IMG/VR virus record: IMGVR_UViG_3300008110_000536
Coordinates: 1-26,780 of that record
Strand: one strand, 5' to 3'
Length of the DNA: 26,780 bases
From: a virus
In this document: one piece after another, positions 1-8,769 of the stretch
Position numbering within the stretch: position 1 is the first letter of the stretch
Layout of the letters: each line of letters opens with the position of its first letter
Made by a program: the position numbers and the translations under genes
Notes under the pieces: model-generated
The model's input: the letters and a program-made list of their open reading frames with translations, nothing else
Told to the model about the DNA's origin: nothing
Database searches by the model: none

Positions 1-76
1 TAGTGGCGACTGAAGGCACAATTGTAGTCAGGTCAATTTCTGATACATTTACGCCTGGTGAGAGCTGAAATGCCAT
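1..76 (-). CDS. gp18: Tail sheath protein gp18, N-terminal 25 codons (partial)
   Basis: The first codons of a gene that runs off the left edge. The peptide begins MAFQLSPGVNVSEIDLTTIV, which matches the N-terminus of T4-like tail sheath proteins (an 'SPGV..SE.DLT' opening). The sheath is the contractile outer tube of the tail. The ATG is at the complement of 74-76 and is preceded by a strong Shine-Dalgarno sequence (AAAGGAG about 8 nt upstream). A late-promoter-like CTAAATAG lies at 118-125. Position fits T4 order, directly after large terminase gp17. Only the start is visible, so nothing can be said about the rest of the protein. Confidence 0.85.
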   Translation of the reverse strand, partial: MAFQLSPGVNVSEIDLTTIVPSVAT

Positions 77-117
77 GGATTTCTCCTTTTGTTATAGGAT
101 AGAATTCTTTTTATTGT

Positions 118-125
118 CTATTTAG
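118..125 (-). promoter_or_regulatory. Late-promoter-like motif CTAAATAG before gp18
   Basis: The minus strand reads CTAAATAG between the gp17 stop codon and the gp18 start, about 42 nt before the ATG. It resembles the T4 late promoter -10 element TATAAATA. The surrounding 18 nt (complement of 109-126) match the region around the motif at 9371-9378 at 17 of 18 positions. This suggests two copies of the same promoter type, each followed by a leader with its own ribosome binding site. The promoter role is inferred from motif and position. Confidence 0.6.
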
Positions 126-129
126 TTTT

Positions 130-1755
<1,626 letters not shown>

Positions 1756-2190
1756 TTACTTTGTGATGCTACGAAGCATCCATCCGTGTTTTTTGTGAGC
1801 ATCAATACGACCTGCAATAAAGTCTGCAAGTCCTTGTTGGTCTAATTCGTCTGCAAGTTTAAATGCAATATCAAGAGTTGCAAGAACTTTTTCATTGTCC
1901 ATTGCTAAACGGCGAACCATTTCAATGCCACCTGGAATAGAAGTTTCATCTTCAATGGTAGTTAGTTCTAAAAACCTTGTGAAAGAACCTGGTGCATAGG
2001 CATTTAGTGAACGAATTTCTTCCGCAATTGGGTCAACTGCACCGTGCAATTCTTCATACAAGTTGCCAAAAAAATCGTGATATTGTGGAAAGTTTGCACC
2101 TTCCACATTCCAATGATAGTTGTGTGATTTAAGGTACATAGCAAAAGTATCTGCCAAAACCTTACGCATGATTTCGATTAAAGTGTCCAT
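1756..2190 (-). CDS. dps: Dps-like mini-ferritin (DNA-protection during starvation family)
   Basis: A 144-residue protein with the full Dps ferroxidase signature. H26 and H38 are 12 apart, D53 follows 15 later and E57 4 later, the same spacing as H51/H63/D78/E82 of E. coli Dps. The segment NYHWNVEGANF matches the conserved 'H.HWNV.G..F' helix. The family forms 12-subunit shells that oxidise Fe2+ with H2O2, suppressing hydroxyl-radical damage; some members also bind DNA. There is no lysine-rich N-terminal tail, so DNA binding of the E. coli type is doubtful; the C-terminus is mildly basic (HKKHGWMLRSITK). It lies between terS and terL and has its own promoter-like motif. This position is unusual for a T4-like phage. 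Family assignment is secure; the role in the phage is unknown. Confidence 0.93.
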   Translation of the reverse strand: MDTLIEIMRKVLADTFAMYLKSHNYHWNVEGANFPQYHDFFGNLYEELHGAVDPIAEEIRSLNAYAPGSFTRFLELTTIEDETSIPGGIEMVRRLAMDNEKVLATLDIAFKLADELDQQGLADFIAGRIDAHKKHGWMLRSITK

Positions 2191-2196
2191 AGTTTT

Positions 2197-2205
2197 CTAT
2201 TTATT
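2197..2205 (-). promoter_or_regulatory. Late-promoter-like motif AATAAATAG before dps-terL
   Basis: The minus strand reads AATAAATAG, where the final TAG is the stop codon of the small terminase gene. The dps ATG follows 6 nt after the motif. If it works as a late promoter it would give dps and terL a transcript separate from the neck genes, with a very short leader. The assignment is based on resemblance to TATAAATA and repeated placement at gene junctions in this window. Confidence 0.5.
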
Positions 2206-2610
2206 AGTTTTCAAAAGTTTCATTAATTCGGCAGTAGACCCAACAAATACTGCTTTGTCCACATTGACATTCTTAACTGAAGATGCTTCTTGTGGTGAAA
2301 GGTCTTTTCTTCTTTTTTGTATTTCAAGTAAATCTTTATTCAAATCTGCAAGATTTTTAATTAAACCGGTAGCAACTTCGTATGCTCTAGGATGTTCAGA
2401 TGCCTTAGCAACATTCAATAAATCATCCATCGCCTGATTGCCCTTTTCAATAAGACTACGAATATTGCATCTCGCAAATGCGGCATCGTCATCAACAACA
2501 GTAGGAGACAATGGTTGAATTTCTTTTGATTCAGATTCTTTTTCAGTTACTTCAAACTGAATAGGTTCAACATCTAAAACTTCAGATAATTTTTCATTTA
2601 GTTTTTTCAT
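2197..2610 (-). CDS. terS: Terminase small subunit gp16
   Basis: A 137-residue protein that matches T4 gp16 (164 aa) in its central helix pair and C-terminus. 'YEVATGLIKNLADLNKDLL' followed by a basic helix and 'KDLSPQ' parallels T4 'MEVFATLMGQMTTTNREIL' and 'KDITSEQ'. 'VFVGSTAELMKLL' parallels T4 'VFMGSPTELMDEI'. Small terminase recognises viral DNA and regulates the gp17 motor as a ring oligomer. The N-terminal 45 residues are acidic and probably disordered. The start overlaps the stop of the gp15 gene by 4 nt (ATGA), indicating coupled translation. The usual terS-terL adjacency is broken here by the Dps gene. Confidence 0.88.
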   Translation of the reverse strand: MKKLNEKLSEVLDVEPIQFEVTEKESESKEIQPLSPTVVDDDAAFARCNIRSLIEKGNQAMDDLLNVAKASEHPRAYEVATGLIKNLADLNKDLLEIQKRRKDLSPQEASSVKNVNVDKAVFVGSTAELMKLLKTNK

Positions 2611-3650
2611 GGTATATTAGGAAACTCAGTTATTGTTTCTGCAAATCCAAATTCATCATCCGGGTCTGTATCTTGAGGAACTGCGGTTGTAACAATCTGC
2701 ACAAGTTTAATTGGCGATTTTTGTGTGGCAGTAATCGTATATTTAGCACGACTGTAATCACCACGAATGACATTGTTTGCTTCAAGCAATCTAGTTAAAT
2801 CACCAACAATTAATGTGCCTGTATTAGTGTTACTGAAGTAAACTACTTTGCCTGTAATTTCTCCGTGACTTTGGACTCTAATTGTTTCACCTGTGGTAAA
2901 ATAGTTATTACCATTGGCATAATCAACAGTAACTTGTTGAGTTATTCTATCGTTTGGTTCATTGTAGATATTTGTAAATGCACGACCATATGAAATGCCG
3001 CCATTTGCAGAAGTGTTTGCATAAGCGTCACCAATAAGTCCAATGTCGCCTTTGACAGGTGGCCATAAAAATGCTTTTACTGTGAACTCTAAATCCCAAA
3101 GAATCAATCTTGTTGTAGAAAAATCACCTTCATAATCTGTGGTTGTATTAACAGAATTTAATATAACAGGCATGTCATATTTCTTACCCATCTCATTAAC
3201 AAAATTAACTGAAACAGTAAAGTCTGGTGAGAAAAAAGGAAGAATCTGTTCTACAATTTGTGTACCATCTTCTGTGTTTCTTACATAGATTGACATTGAA
3301 AAATTAAAATCATAAGGAACAGGAACATATTGTGATTTGACACCTGTTGCAGTCTGATTAAAATTTTGTAGTGTTGATATTTGTTTTCTTCCAGAATCGT
3401 AAGAAATGCCTGTCATTTCAAAAGATATTCTAGGAACAACAGTATTGATAGACCTTGTAAATGTAGGGTCTTGTGTAATTTTTGTTATGTATTTTTCTTT
3501 TGAACCATAAGATAATGGCACTTTAAATTTTTCATATGAAGTCGCACCTGACTTATTGTACCTTTGTAGGTAAATATCATTGAATAGTGTACCAAACGCA
3601 ACAACAACTTTGCGTATAGTTCGATTATAAAAATGTGCATTACCTAGCAT
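2607..3650 (-). CDS. gp15: Tail completion / sheath terminator protein gp15
   Basis: This is the homologue of T4 gp15, which caps the finished tail and joins it to the neck. The 347-residue product is longer than T4 gp15 (272). Matching blocks are the N-terminal FYNRTIRKV...GTLFNDI (residues 7-26), VPLSYGSKEKY (44-54), VEQILPFFSPDF (133-144, T4 VEQILPYFQPHF), the W-P-P segment (196-198), and a C-terminal 'AVPQDTDPDD' resembling T4 'VVPRDIDPED'. Residues about 246-308 have no counterpart in T4 and look like an inserted beta-rich module (see findings). The ATG overlaps the gp14 stop codon by 1 nt (TAATG). Confidence 0.93.
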   Translation of the reverse strand: MLGNAHFYNRTIRKVVVAFGTLFNDIYLQRYNKSGATSYEKFKVPLSYGSKEKYITKITQDPTFTRSINTVVPRISFEMTGISYDSGRKQISTLQNFNQTATGVKSQYVPVPYDFNFSMSIYVRNTEDGTQIVEQILPFFSPDFTVSVNFVNEMGKKYDMPVILNSVNTTTDYEGDFSTTRLILWDLEFTVKAFLWPPVKGDIGLIGDAYANTSANGGISYGRAFTNIYNEPNDRITQQVTVDYANGNNYFTTGETIRVQSHGEITGKVVYFSNTNTGTLIVGDLTRLLEANNVIRGDYSRAKYTITATQKSPIKLVQIVTTAVPQDTDPDDEFGFAETITEFPNIP

Positions 3651-4576
3651 TATGCTTCACCAAATGGGTTAACTTCTGTAAAGTCGATGATTGAATCAGA
3701 TTCGGATTCAATTCGTGTATTGTCGATAATATTTTCAAATGCATTATTATCAAATGCATTGTCATTAATTGTTCCTGATGTTGTATAGTAGGCACCAGAT
3801 GTTGCACCAATTGTATTTGATGCATTGGCAAAAGTTCCCATTACACGATAAACATCCAATGTTCTTGCAGATGCAGCCTTTGTCCAAGTATGAACAGTAG
3901 CTTGTGCGGTTGCATTTGCAAAAGTATTGTCTGGTGATTGAAACACAATTTCATCAGGTTGATATGTTCCCAAACCAGTAGAAAGAGACATAGTTAATTG
4001 GCTTCTTGTATAGTAATCACGGATGTTGTCATCAATTTCGGCAATACCTGTATGAATTCTCTCATTTGAAAAAACAAGTTCTTTCATTTTTAATGCATAA
4101 ACATAAACATTGCCGCCTCGACCACGACCTAATGTATAAAACATTGCTTGGTCATTTTCATGTTCAACAAACATAATTTCCATGAAACTACGAGTGAGTG
4201 GAATAAAAACTAAATCACCTTCTCTAGGTCTTGGTAAATTAGATGAGCCGGTTGAGTATTTAAACCTACGGCGAGAAACTAACATAGTAACTTCATCTCG
4301 CACTTCAAGACCAAACTTAGATGCAAAGTCTCCTTCACCATCAAAACCTGTTACATTCTCCATATACATTTCGATTGGATATGCAGTTAGGTATTCTTTA
4401 GCAGTATCTTCACCATACAAATAATCAATTTCATTTCCACTTCTTACTGTTCTTGGAAGGTAAAAAACATCCATGCCATGAATCTGCATGGCTTCAATAA
4501 CCAAATCCTCAACGAGCAATTGCTCTGAGGTAATTTGTTCAGCAGGAAAATTATTGAAGTAAAAGTTGGTAGACAT
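3650..4576 (-). CDS. gp14: Neck protein gp14 with C-terminal beta module
   Basis: This is the homologue of T4 gp14 (256 aa), which with gp13 forms the head-completion/neck assembly. The core matches at 'DVLV/DLVIEAMQIHGMDVFYLPR' (residues 25-42), 'LYGEDTAKEY' (53-62), 'FGLEVRDEVTMLVS' (88-101) and 'PREGDLVFIPL' (117-127), each paralleling T4 gp14. The protein is 308 residues long. The extra length is mostly residues about 201-266, a beta-rich segment with the pattern 'DEIVFQ...ATVHTW...LDVYRVMGTF', similar to segments in gp15 and gp8 of this phage. It ends in an acidic tail rich in N, D and S. The start follows the gp13 stop within 6 nt. Confidence 0.92.
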   Translation of the reverse strand: MSTNFYFNNFPAEQITSEQLLVEDLVIEAMQIHGMDVFYLPRTVRSGNEIDYLYGEDTAKEYLTAYPIEMYMENVTGFDGEGDFASKFGLEVRDEVTMLVSRRRFKYSTGSSNLPRPREGDLVFIPLTRSFMEIMFVEHENDQAMFYTLGRGRGGNVYVYALKMKELVFSNERIHTGIAEIDDNIRDYYTRSQLTMSLSTGLGTYQPDEIVFQSPDNTFANATAQATVHTWTKAASARTLDVYRVMGTFANASNTIGATSGAYYTTSGTINDNAFDNNAFENIIDNTRIESESDSIIDFTEVNPFGEA

Positions 4577-4582
4577 TCATCA

Positions 4583-5536
4583 TTATCCAGTAAAGATTTC
4601 GCTTGGCAGACTGTTGAAATTAAACATATCTTCCTCAATCTCTTTTATTTCCGTTTCTGCTTCATCATAAATTTCTTTACCATTTAATGTAACGCCACCA
4701 GGCATTGCAATGCCACTAAACTTTTTAAGATTATTACCCCATTGTCTCTTAATTAAAGCAGTTGCATACTTCTTTAAGAAACGGTCATTCCAAACATCTG
4801 AAATTCCAGACAAAGTTGCAGTTACATTATCCACATTCGCACTCATTGGTCCAGCTAATGTAATTTGAGATGGTGAATTAATGTTGCGAATTTGTTTCGA
4901 TTCACTACCAATTGTAATGAAATCATTTTCTAAAACTTCTTGGTCAAAAATTGTACCATAACCAGTAAGTGTATTTGAAGATATGTTAGCCGTTACTGTT
5001 CCCGTTAAAGTAATTGTGTCTGGAACAAGTTTTCGGTAACATTCAATAATAACATATTCACCATCTTGCAAATCTCTGTCCCAATCAATATCAAGGAACA
5101 ATTTATTCATGTGACGATTGAATCTAAACTGTGGTGTTCCTGAAAACAATAATTGTAAAGAACGAATATGTTGCATTGTGATTTCATATGAAACATAAGA
5201 TACCGATGTAAAATCATAAAGGTCGTGTAACCTTAATTGATATCTTAGGTCGAACATATTGATTGACGAATTAGAATCGTCAAATGGCAATACGCCAGTA
5301 ACAAATGTAACGGCATCAGGCGCATAAATCCAACGGCGAGACCTATCTTCTGCCGTAATTTTATGTTTCATATAAATTTTTTCAGTACCATCGAAGTGAT
5401 AGTCATTGAAAAATTGCAATGCTTCATCGATTCTGTCCTCAATTTGGTCGTCATCCACATTAATTTGAATGACTGGAAAACCTAGTTTTCTTAGACAGTA
5501 ATCTTTAAATTGTGCTCTTGTTTTAGGGGCTGCCAT
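4583..5536 (-). CDS. gp13: Neck protein gp13 with internal insertion
   Basis: This is the homologue of T4 gp13 (309 aa), the head-completion protein under the portal. The N-terminal 'FKDYCLRKLGFPVIQINVDDDQ' region (10-31) and 'DEALQFFNDYHFDG' (37-50), plus the C-terminal 'KKYATALIKRQWGNNLKKF' (255-273) and 'PGGVTLNGKEIYDEA' (279-293), are typical of T4-like cyanophage gp13. Between 'CYRKL' (166-170) and 'VWNDRFLKKY' lies a stretch (about 175-245) with alternating T, S, I, V and G. It reads as an inserted beta domain and is not part of the core fold I remember. The start is ATG. The likely promoter GATAAATA lies just upstream, overlapping the preceding fibre stop. Confidence 0.92.
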   Translation of the reverse strand: MAAPKTRAQFKDYCLRKLGFPVIQINVDDDQIEDRIDEALQFFNDYHFDGTEKIYMKHKITAEDRSRRWIYAPDAVTFVTGVLPFDDSNSSINMFDLRYQLRLHDLYDFTSVSYVSYEITMQHIRSLQLLFSGTPQFRFNRHMNKLFLDIDWDRDLQDGEYVIIECYRKLVPDTITLTGTVTANISSNTLTGYGTIFDQEVLENDFITIGSESKQIRNINSPSQITLAGPMSANVDNVTATLSGISDVWNDRFLKKYATALIKRQWGNNLKKFSGIAMPGGVTLNGKEIYDEAETEIKEIEEDMFNFNSLPSEIFTG

Positions 5537-5542
5537 AATTGA

Positions 5543-5550
5543 TATTTATC
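5543..5550 (-). promoter_or_regulatory. Late-promoter-like motif GATAAATA before gp13
   Basis: The minus strand reads GATAAATA 6 nt before the gp13 ATG. The TAA inside the motif is the stop codon of the frameshifted fibre C-terminus (GGA TAA ATA). The same arrangement is seen at 17843-17850, where a fibre also ends in ...ALG followed by TAA ATA. It would start the neck/small-terminase unit. Promoter function is inferred. Confidence 0.5.
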
Positions 5551-5745
5551 CTAGTGCAATTGCATACGCCAACGCAAGTGGGTCTGTTTCAGTATAAGTG
5601 ATTGCGGTTTGACTAACCGAAGTAATTCTACCAAATTGGTCAATTGTAATTGTTACGGCAGTAGATGTGTTACCATAAGTTCCTGAAGTAACACCAGATG
5701 GTTTTAGGCCAAAATCGATTGTATCAGATGTTGCATTGGCGTTGC
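5546..5745 (-). pseudogene. Frame-shifted C-terminus of the fibre gene at 5704-7116
   Basis: In the frame one base back from the upstream ORF, the minus strand encodes NATSDTIDFGLKPSGVT, then SGTYGNTSTAVTITIDQ, then FGRITSVSQTAIT and a C-terminal LALAYAIALG before TAA at 5546-5548. This is a standard phage-fibre repeat ('GVT.GTYG...VTID..GRITSVS'), and the ending resembles the LAFSIALG* of the fibre at 17846-18643. It has no plausible start of its own. Restoring one A in GCAACGCC (near 5742) would join both frames into a 523-residue protein. This is either a real frameshift, an assembly error, or a recoding site; the plain one-base loss is the simplest reading. Confidence 0.82.
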
Positions 5746-7116
5746 AAAAGCATTTAAGTCTCTACCTAATACAATAATAGAATTGGCAGTAACCGTATTC
5801 GCAACTAAACTATATGAATTTAACTGAACATTAGCGGTAGCGTTAATGTAAGGAACAAAGTTTACAGTTGATGCCGGTAAAACAGGTAGTGTTAAAGCAC
5901 CATCAGCTGCACCATCAAATAATATACTAATGCTTGCTGAAGTGGAAAGCATTACTGCATATATTTTTACTACAATTCTATCCGATACAACCAATGAAAC
6001 CGGTGTAGAAATATAAACATTTACTCTTTGTTGAATTTGACTATTCAGAGTAGAACTAGAAGAATTTCCAGTTGTTGCTATGAGTGTTTCAGTTCCACCA
6101 ACCGCTCTTTTATAAATTTCAGCGTAGCAATAATATCCTATAGCACCAGATGATTTTTGTGTATCAAACTCTACTACAATATCACCTGATGGAACACTGG
6201 TAATATTTGGAAATCCAACATCACTTACAAAAGATGTTAAGATTGTTGGTGTTGTAGTAACTGTTTTTGTTGTGGTATTTTGTGTACCTACTGTGTAAGC
6301 GTCTAATGATTTTAAAACCATGTAGTCGCTAACACCAGAAGCAGTATTAGCAAGAGAATAAATCTGAAGTGCTGGAGCAAGACCGGTAAGTTTACTACCA
6401 TCACCGAGAAAATAAGCCGCTGTGCTTACATTACCAGATACACTTACCGCACCAGTAGTTTTACTGAAAGTAAACCCAGAATTTGAACCAAACGAACCGG
6501 CATCGTTAAACTGAATTTCAGTCGTTAAACCGGCAGGTTGTGTGGTGCGAATTGAACCTAGTGTATTGCCTGAAGATTTATAGTAAAGAATACCATCGGC
6601 TCGGTTAATCGCTAACTCGCCGTTTGCAAGAACTCCTAGAGAGGGTGTATTACCCGTTGAACCCGATTGTCTGAGTTCAATTGTTGGCGTAATACCTAAT
6701 TTTTTCTTTGCAGTCTTTGGTAACATTTCTTCCAACTTTGCAATGTAATCTGTTTGTTCTTTTACTTTATCTTGTGATGCAACCAAACCATTGGACAATC
6801 TTTCAATCTCACGGCTTTGCTCGTTGAGAGAAGTTTGCATACGATACTTTTCAGCATCTGATTTATTTGCACTTTCAATAATCGTAATCTTATTATTTAG
6901 CTCATTGGCCAAATTGATATTTTCATCTCTCAATTTAACCAATGCCTCTTTCACAGGCTCAAACTCGATAATTTGTTTTCTTAATTCGTCTGTGTGTGCA
7001 ACCTGCTCAGACAGATAGGCAACTTGTGCCTGAAATAAGATATTTTGTTTTACAACTGCAACAAAATTATCAATTGCCGCTTCATTATACTTTTCTAAAA
7101 ACTTTATATCGTTCAT
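5704..7116 (-). CDS. Coiled-coil-headed tail fibre protein, truncated by frameshift
   Basis: A virion fibre or fibre-connector of 470 residues as it stands. Residues 1 to about 135 are a long charged helix with coiled-coil character, beginning MNDIKFLEKYNEAAIDNFVA, a head shared with T4-like cyanophage structural proteins. Then comes a common fibre module 'LGVLANGELAINRADGILYYK' (about 160-180), 'LGDGSKLTGLA' shaft motifs, and a beta-sandwich domain (about 255-405). The last residues, after about 'GRDLNAFA', are out of frame; the natural C-terminus lies in the next frame down to 5546. The start has an AAAGG Shine-Dalgarno about 9 nt upstream. It is the last fibre gene before the neck genes. 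Confidence 0.85.
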   Translation of the reverse strand: MNDIKFLEKYNEAAIDNFVAVVKQNILFQAQVAYLSEQVAHTDELRKQIIEFEPVKEALVKLRDENINLANELNNKITIIESANKSDAEKYRMQTSLNEQSREIERLSNGLVASQDKVKEQTDYIAKLEEMLPKTAKKKLGITPTIELRQSGSTGNTPSLGVLANGELAINRADGILYYKSSGNTLGSIRTTQPAGLTTEIQFNDAGSFGSNSGFTFSKTTGAVSVSGNVSTAAYFLGDGSKLTGLAPALQIYSLANTASGVSDYMVLKSLDAYTVGTQNTTTKTVTTTPTILTSFVSDVGFPNITSVPSGDIVVEFDTQKSSGAIGYYCYAEIYKRAVGGTETLIATTGNSSSSTLNSQIQQRVNVYISTPVSLVVSDRIVVKIYAVMLSTSASISILFDGAADGALTLPVLPASTVNFVPYINATANVQLNSYSLVANTVTANSIIVLGRDLNAFATPMQHLIQSILA

Positions 7117-7136
7117 AATAAAGACCTTTCATAATC

Positions 7137-8753
7137 TTAGAAATAACCACCGTTTAGGTGTGCAAATGTTGGAACTCCAGAAGCATTAATCTGTAACACA
7201 TGTCCTTCGGTTGCAGAAGTCAATGCAGAAAGAGCACCTGTACCAGATGCATTGTCAGAAACAATAACACCTTTTGTAGAGAATGATGATGCGCCTGTAC
7301 CGCCTCTTACAACACCTAATGTGCCAGAAGTAATCTGTGATGTATCAATTGCAATCGCAGTATTTGTTACCGCACTTACACGACCATAAACATCGGTTGT
7401 GATTACAGGAACATGTGATGCATTAGCGTATGTGCCTGCGCTACCTGTATTTGCAAGAGAAGCAAGTGATGTGCCATCAAATTGAACAATCGCACCAGTT
7501 GTATATGATGTTTGGTTTGTACCGCCACGAGCAATTGGTAATGTACCAGTAATAATTGCAGAAGTATCAAGAGCAATTGCAGTATTCGTTACTGCGCTTA
7601 CACGACCATATGCATCAGTTGTAAGAACAGGCACATGAGTTGCAGCACCATAACTTCCTGCGGTACCTGTATTTGCGATACCAGACAAACGAGTACCATC
7701 AAAGAATACTAAGTTGCCTGTTGGGAAGAAGTTAGCGTTTGTACCACCATCTGCAATTGCGATGTTTGCGGTGAGACCTGAAACTGTACCACCAGTTAAG
7801 TTTGTAACCAATGTTGCAGTAGAGAAAGCAAGTGCATTGACTGTGTTACCAGCAGTTGGTTTTTCAGTACCAGCAGTTAATAATTTAAACTTACCAGAAT
7901 CGGATGCATCACGAAACAATGTGGTGTATTTTGTACCACCTGAAGTGTATGTACCAAAGAAACCAATATCAAGTGCATCAGCCGCATTGTTTGCAGCAAG
8001 TTCAATTAGAGAATCTTCGGTGCGAACTGTTGTTACATCTTGAACAACTTCAGTTCCCATAATAACCAAGTTACCTGTAACGGCAAGGTCACCAGTAATT
8101 GCTTGAGGACCTGAATTACGAATAACTGTATTGTCAACAGAGAACGCTACATTGTTTCCTACACTATCAACAGCAGATGTAATACCATCACCACCAACAA
8201 ATGTTAGTGTATCTGTGAGTAGTGCAAGAGAATCGGTACCTGTATCACCTGCAATTGATAAGTTTGTTGCAACGGATACATTGGCTGCAGAAGTAATACG
8301 ACCATCAACATCTACTGCAAAAGTAGGAATCTGATTATTACCACCATAGTTACCGGCAGATACGCCTGTATTGGTAAGTTCTAGGTTAAGGGTAATATTT
8401 TGTGAACCATCAAACGATACTGAGTTTGCATCAACATCACCTGTGACGCCAATTGTTCGTGCAGATTGTAATGTCGTTGCGGTGTTTGCATTTCCATATA
8501 ATGCAGCAGTAATAATTCCCGCAGAGAAGTTACCTGATGAATCTCGTTTGACGATGACATTCGCCGTATTGGTACTGGTTGCTTCATCTACTCGGTCTAC
8601 ATAATATTTACCACCAACTAGAATTGGTGCTTGATTAGTGCCACCAATAAAGAACTTTCCGCTCGTATTCGAATAAGCGGGTTCTGCAACATTGAGTGTT
8701 GTTGGTGATGCGGTGACTTCAGACCATTTTAATTGAATCGTGGTATTGGCCAT
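7137..8753 (-). CDS. Repeat-containing tail fibre protein
   Basis: A 538-residue phage fibre. The N-terminus (MANTTIQLKWSEVTASPTTL...AEPAYSNTSGKFFIGG) is a typical fibre head. It is followed by shaft-like segments rich in 'GDLAVTGNLVI' repeats, and then two near-identical units of about 78 residues: 'GTLPIARGGTNQTSY', 'VQFDGTSLASLANTGSAGTY' and 'HVPVITTDVYGRVSAVTN'. A more diverged earlier copy reads 'GVSAGNYGG...FAVDVDGRITSAANVSVA'. These are the 'phage tail repeat' type found in many fibres. It ends in HLNGGYF, similar to the NINGGTF end of the small protein just upstream. The ribosome binding site is AAGGATAG. Receptor-binding function is inferred from class. Confidence 0.88.
   Translation of the reverse strand: MANTTIQLKWSEVTASPTTLNVAEPAYSNTSGKFFIGGTNQAPILVGGKYYVDRVDEATSTNTANVIVKRDSSGNFSAGIITAALYGNANTATTLQSARTIGVTGDVDANSVSFDGSQNITLNLELTNTGVSAGNYGGNNQIPTFAVDVDGRITSAANVSVATNLSIAGDTGTDSLALLTDTLTFVGGDGITSAVDSVGNNVAFSVDNTVIRNSGPQAITGDLAVTGNLVIMGTEVVQDVTTVRTEDSLIELAANNAADALDIGFFGTYTSGGTKYTTLFRDASDSGKFKLLTAGTEKPTAGNTVNALAFSTATLVTNLTGGTVSGLTANIAIADGGTNANFFPTGNLVFFDGTRLSGIANTGTAGSYGAATHVPVLTTDAYGRVSAVTNTAIALDTSAIITGTLPIARGGTNQTSYTTGAIVQFDGTSLASLANTGSAGTYANASHVPVITTDVYGRVSAVTNTAIAIDTSQITSGTLGVVRGGTGASSFSTKGVIVSDNASGTGALSALTSATEGHVLQINASGVPTFAHLNGGYF
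7327..7785 (-). repeat. Two tandem direct repeats within the fibre gene
   Basis: Two adjacent units with a period of about 234 nt (78 codons), roughly 7327-7554 and 7558-7785, encode related fibre modules with the shared core 'TDxYGRVSAVTNTAIA' and 'ARGGTN' or 'ADGGTN'. DNA identity is visible by eye but not perfect. Such units are known to expand and contract by recombination in phage fibres. Confidence 0.75.
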
Positions 8754-8769
8754 TTGCTATCCTTATTTT

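Noticed and set aside
2197-2205. Motif read as a plain ribosome binding site rather than a promoter
   Set aside because: AATAAATAG has no complementarity to the 16S anti-Shine-Dalgarno. Its recurrence at junctions fits a late promoter better, though short spacing to some ATGs (2190, 12857, 26434) leaves this uncertain.
2120-2437. Plus-strand 105-residue ORF across dps and terS
   Set aside because: It overlaps two well-supported minus-strand genes across their junction, has no Shine-Dalgarno and shows no recognisable pattern.
5735-5750. Programmed -1 frameshift signal
   Set aside because: GCTTTTGC allows a TTT slip, but there is no full heptamer of the X XXY YYZ type and no obvious downstream structure. 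A lost A explains the join better, so recoding is only a secondary possibility.
5704-7116. Fibre module 'LANGELAINRADGILYYK' as a sign of a diversity-generating retroelement target
   Set aside because: The phrase is a general fibre head. There is no reverse transcriptase gene, template repeat or adenine-biased variable repeat in the window.
7714-8604. Series of plus-strand ORFs opposite the repeat fibre
   Set aside because: Alanine/valine-rich antisense readings of the repetitive fibre gene; their extent follows the codon bias of the sense gene.
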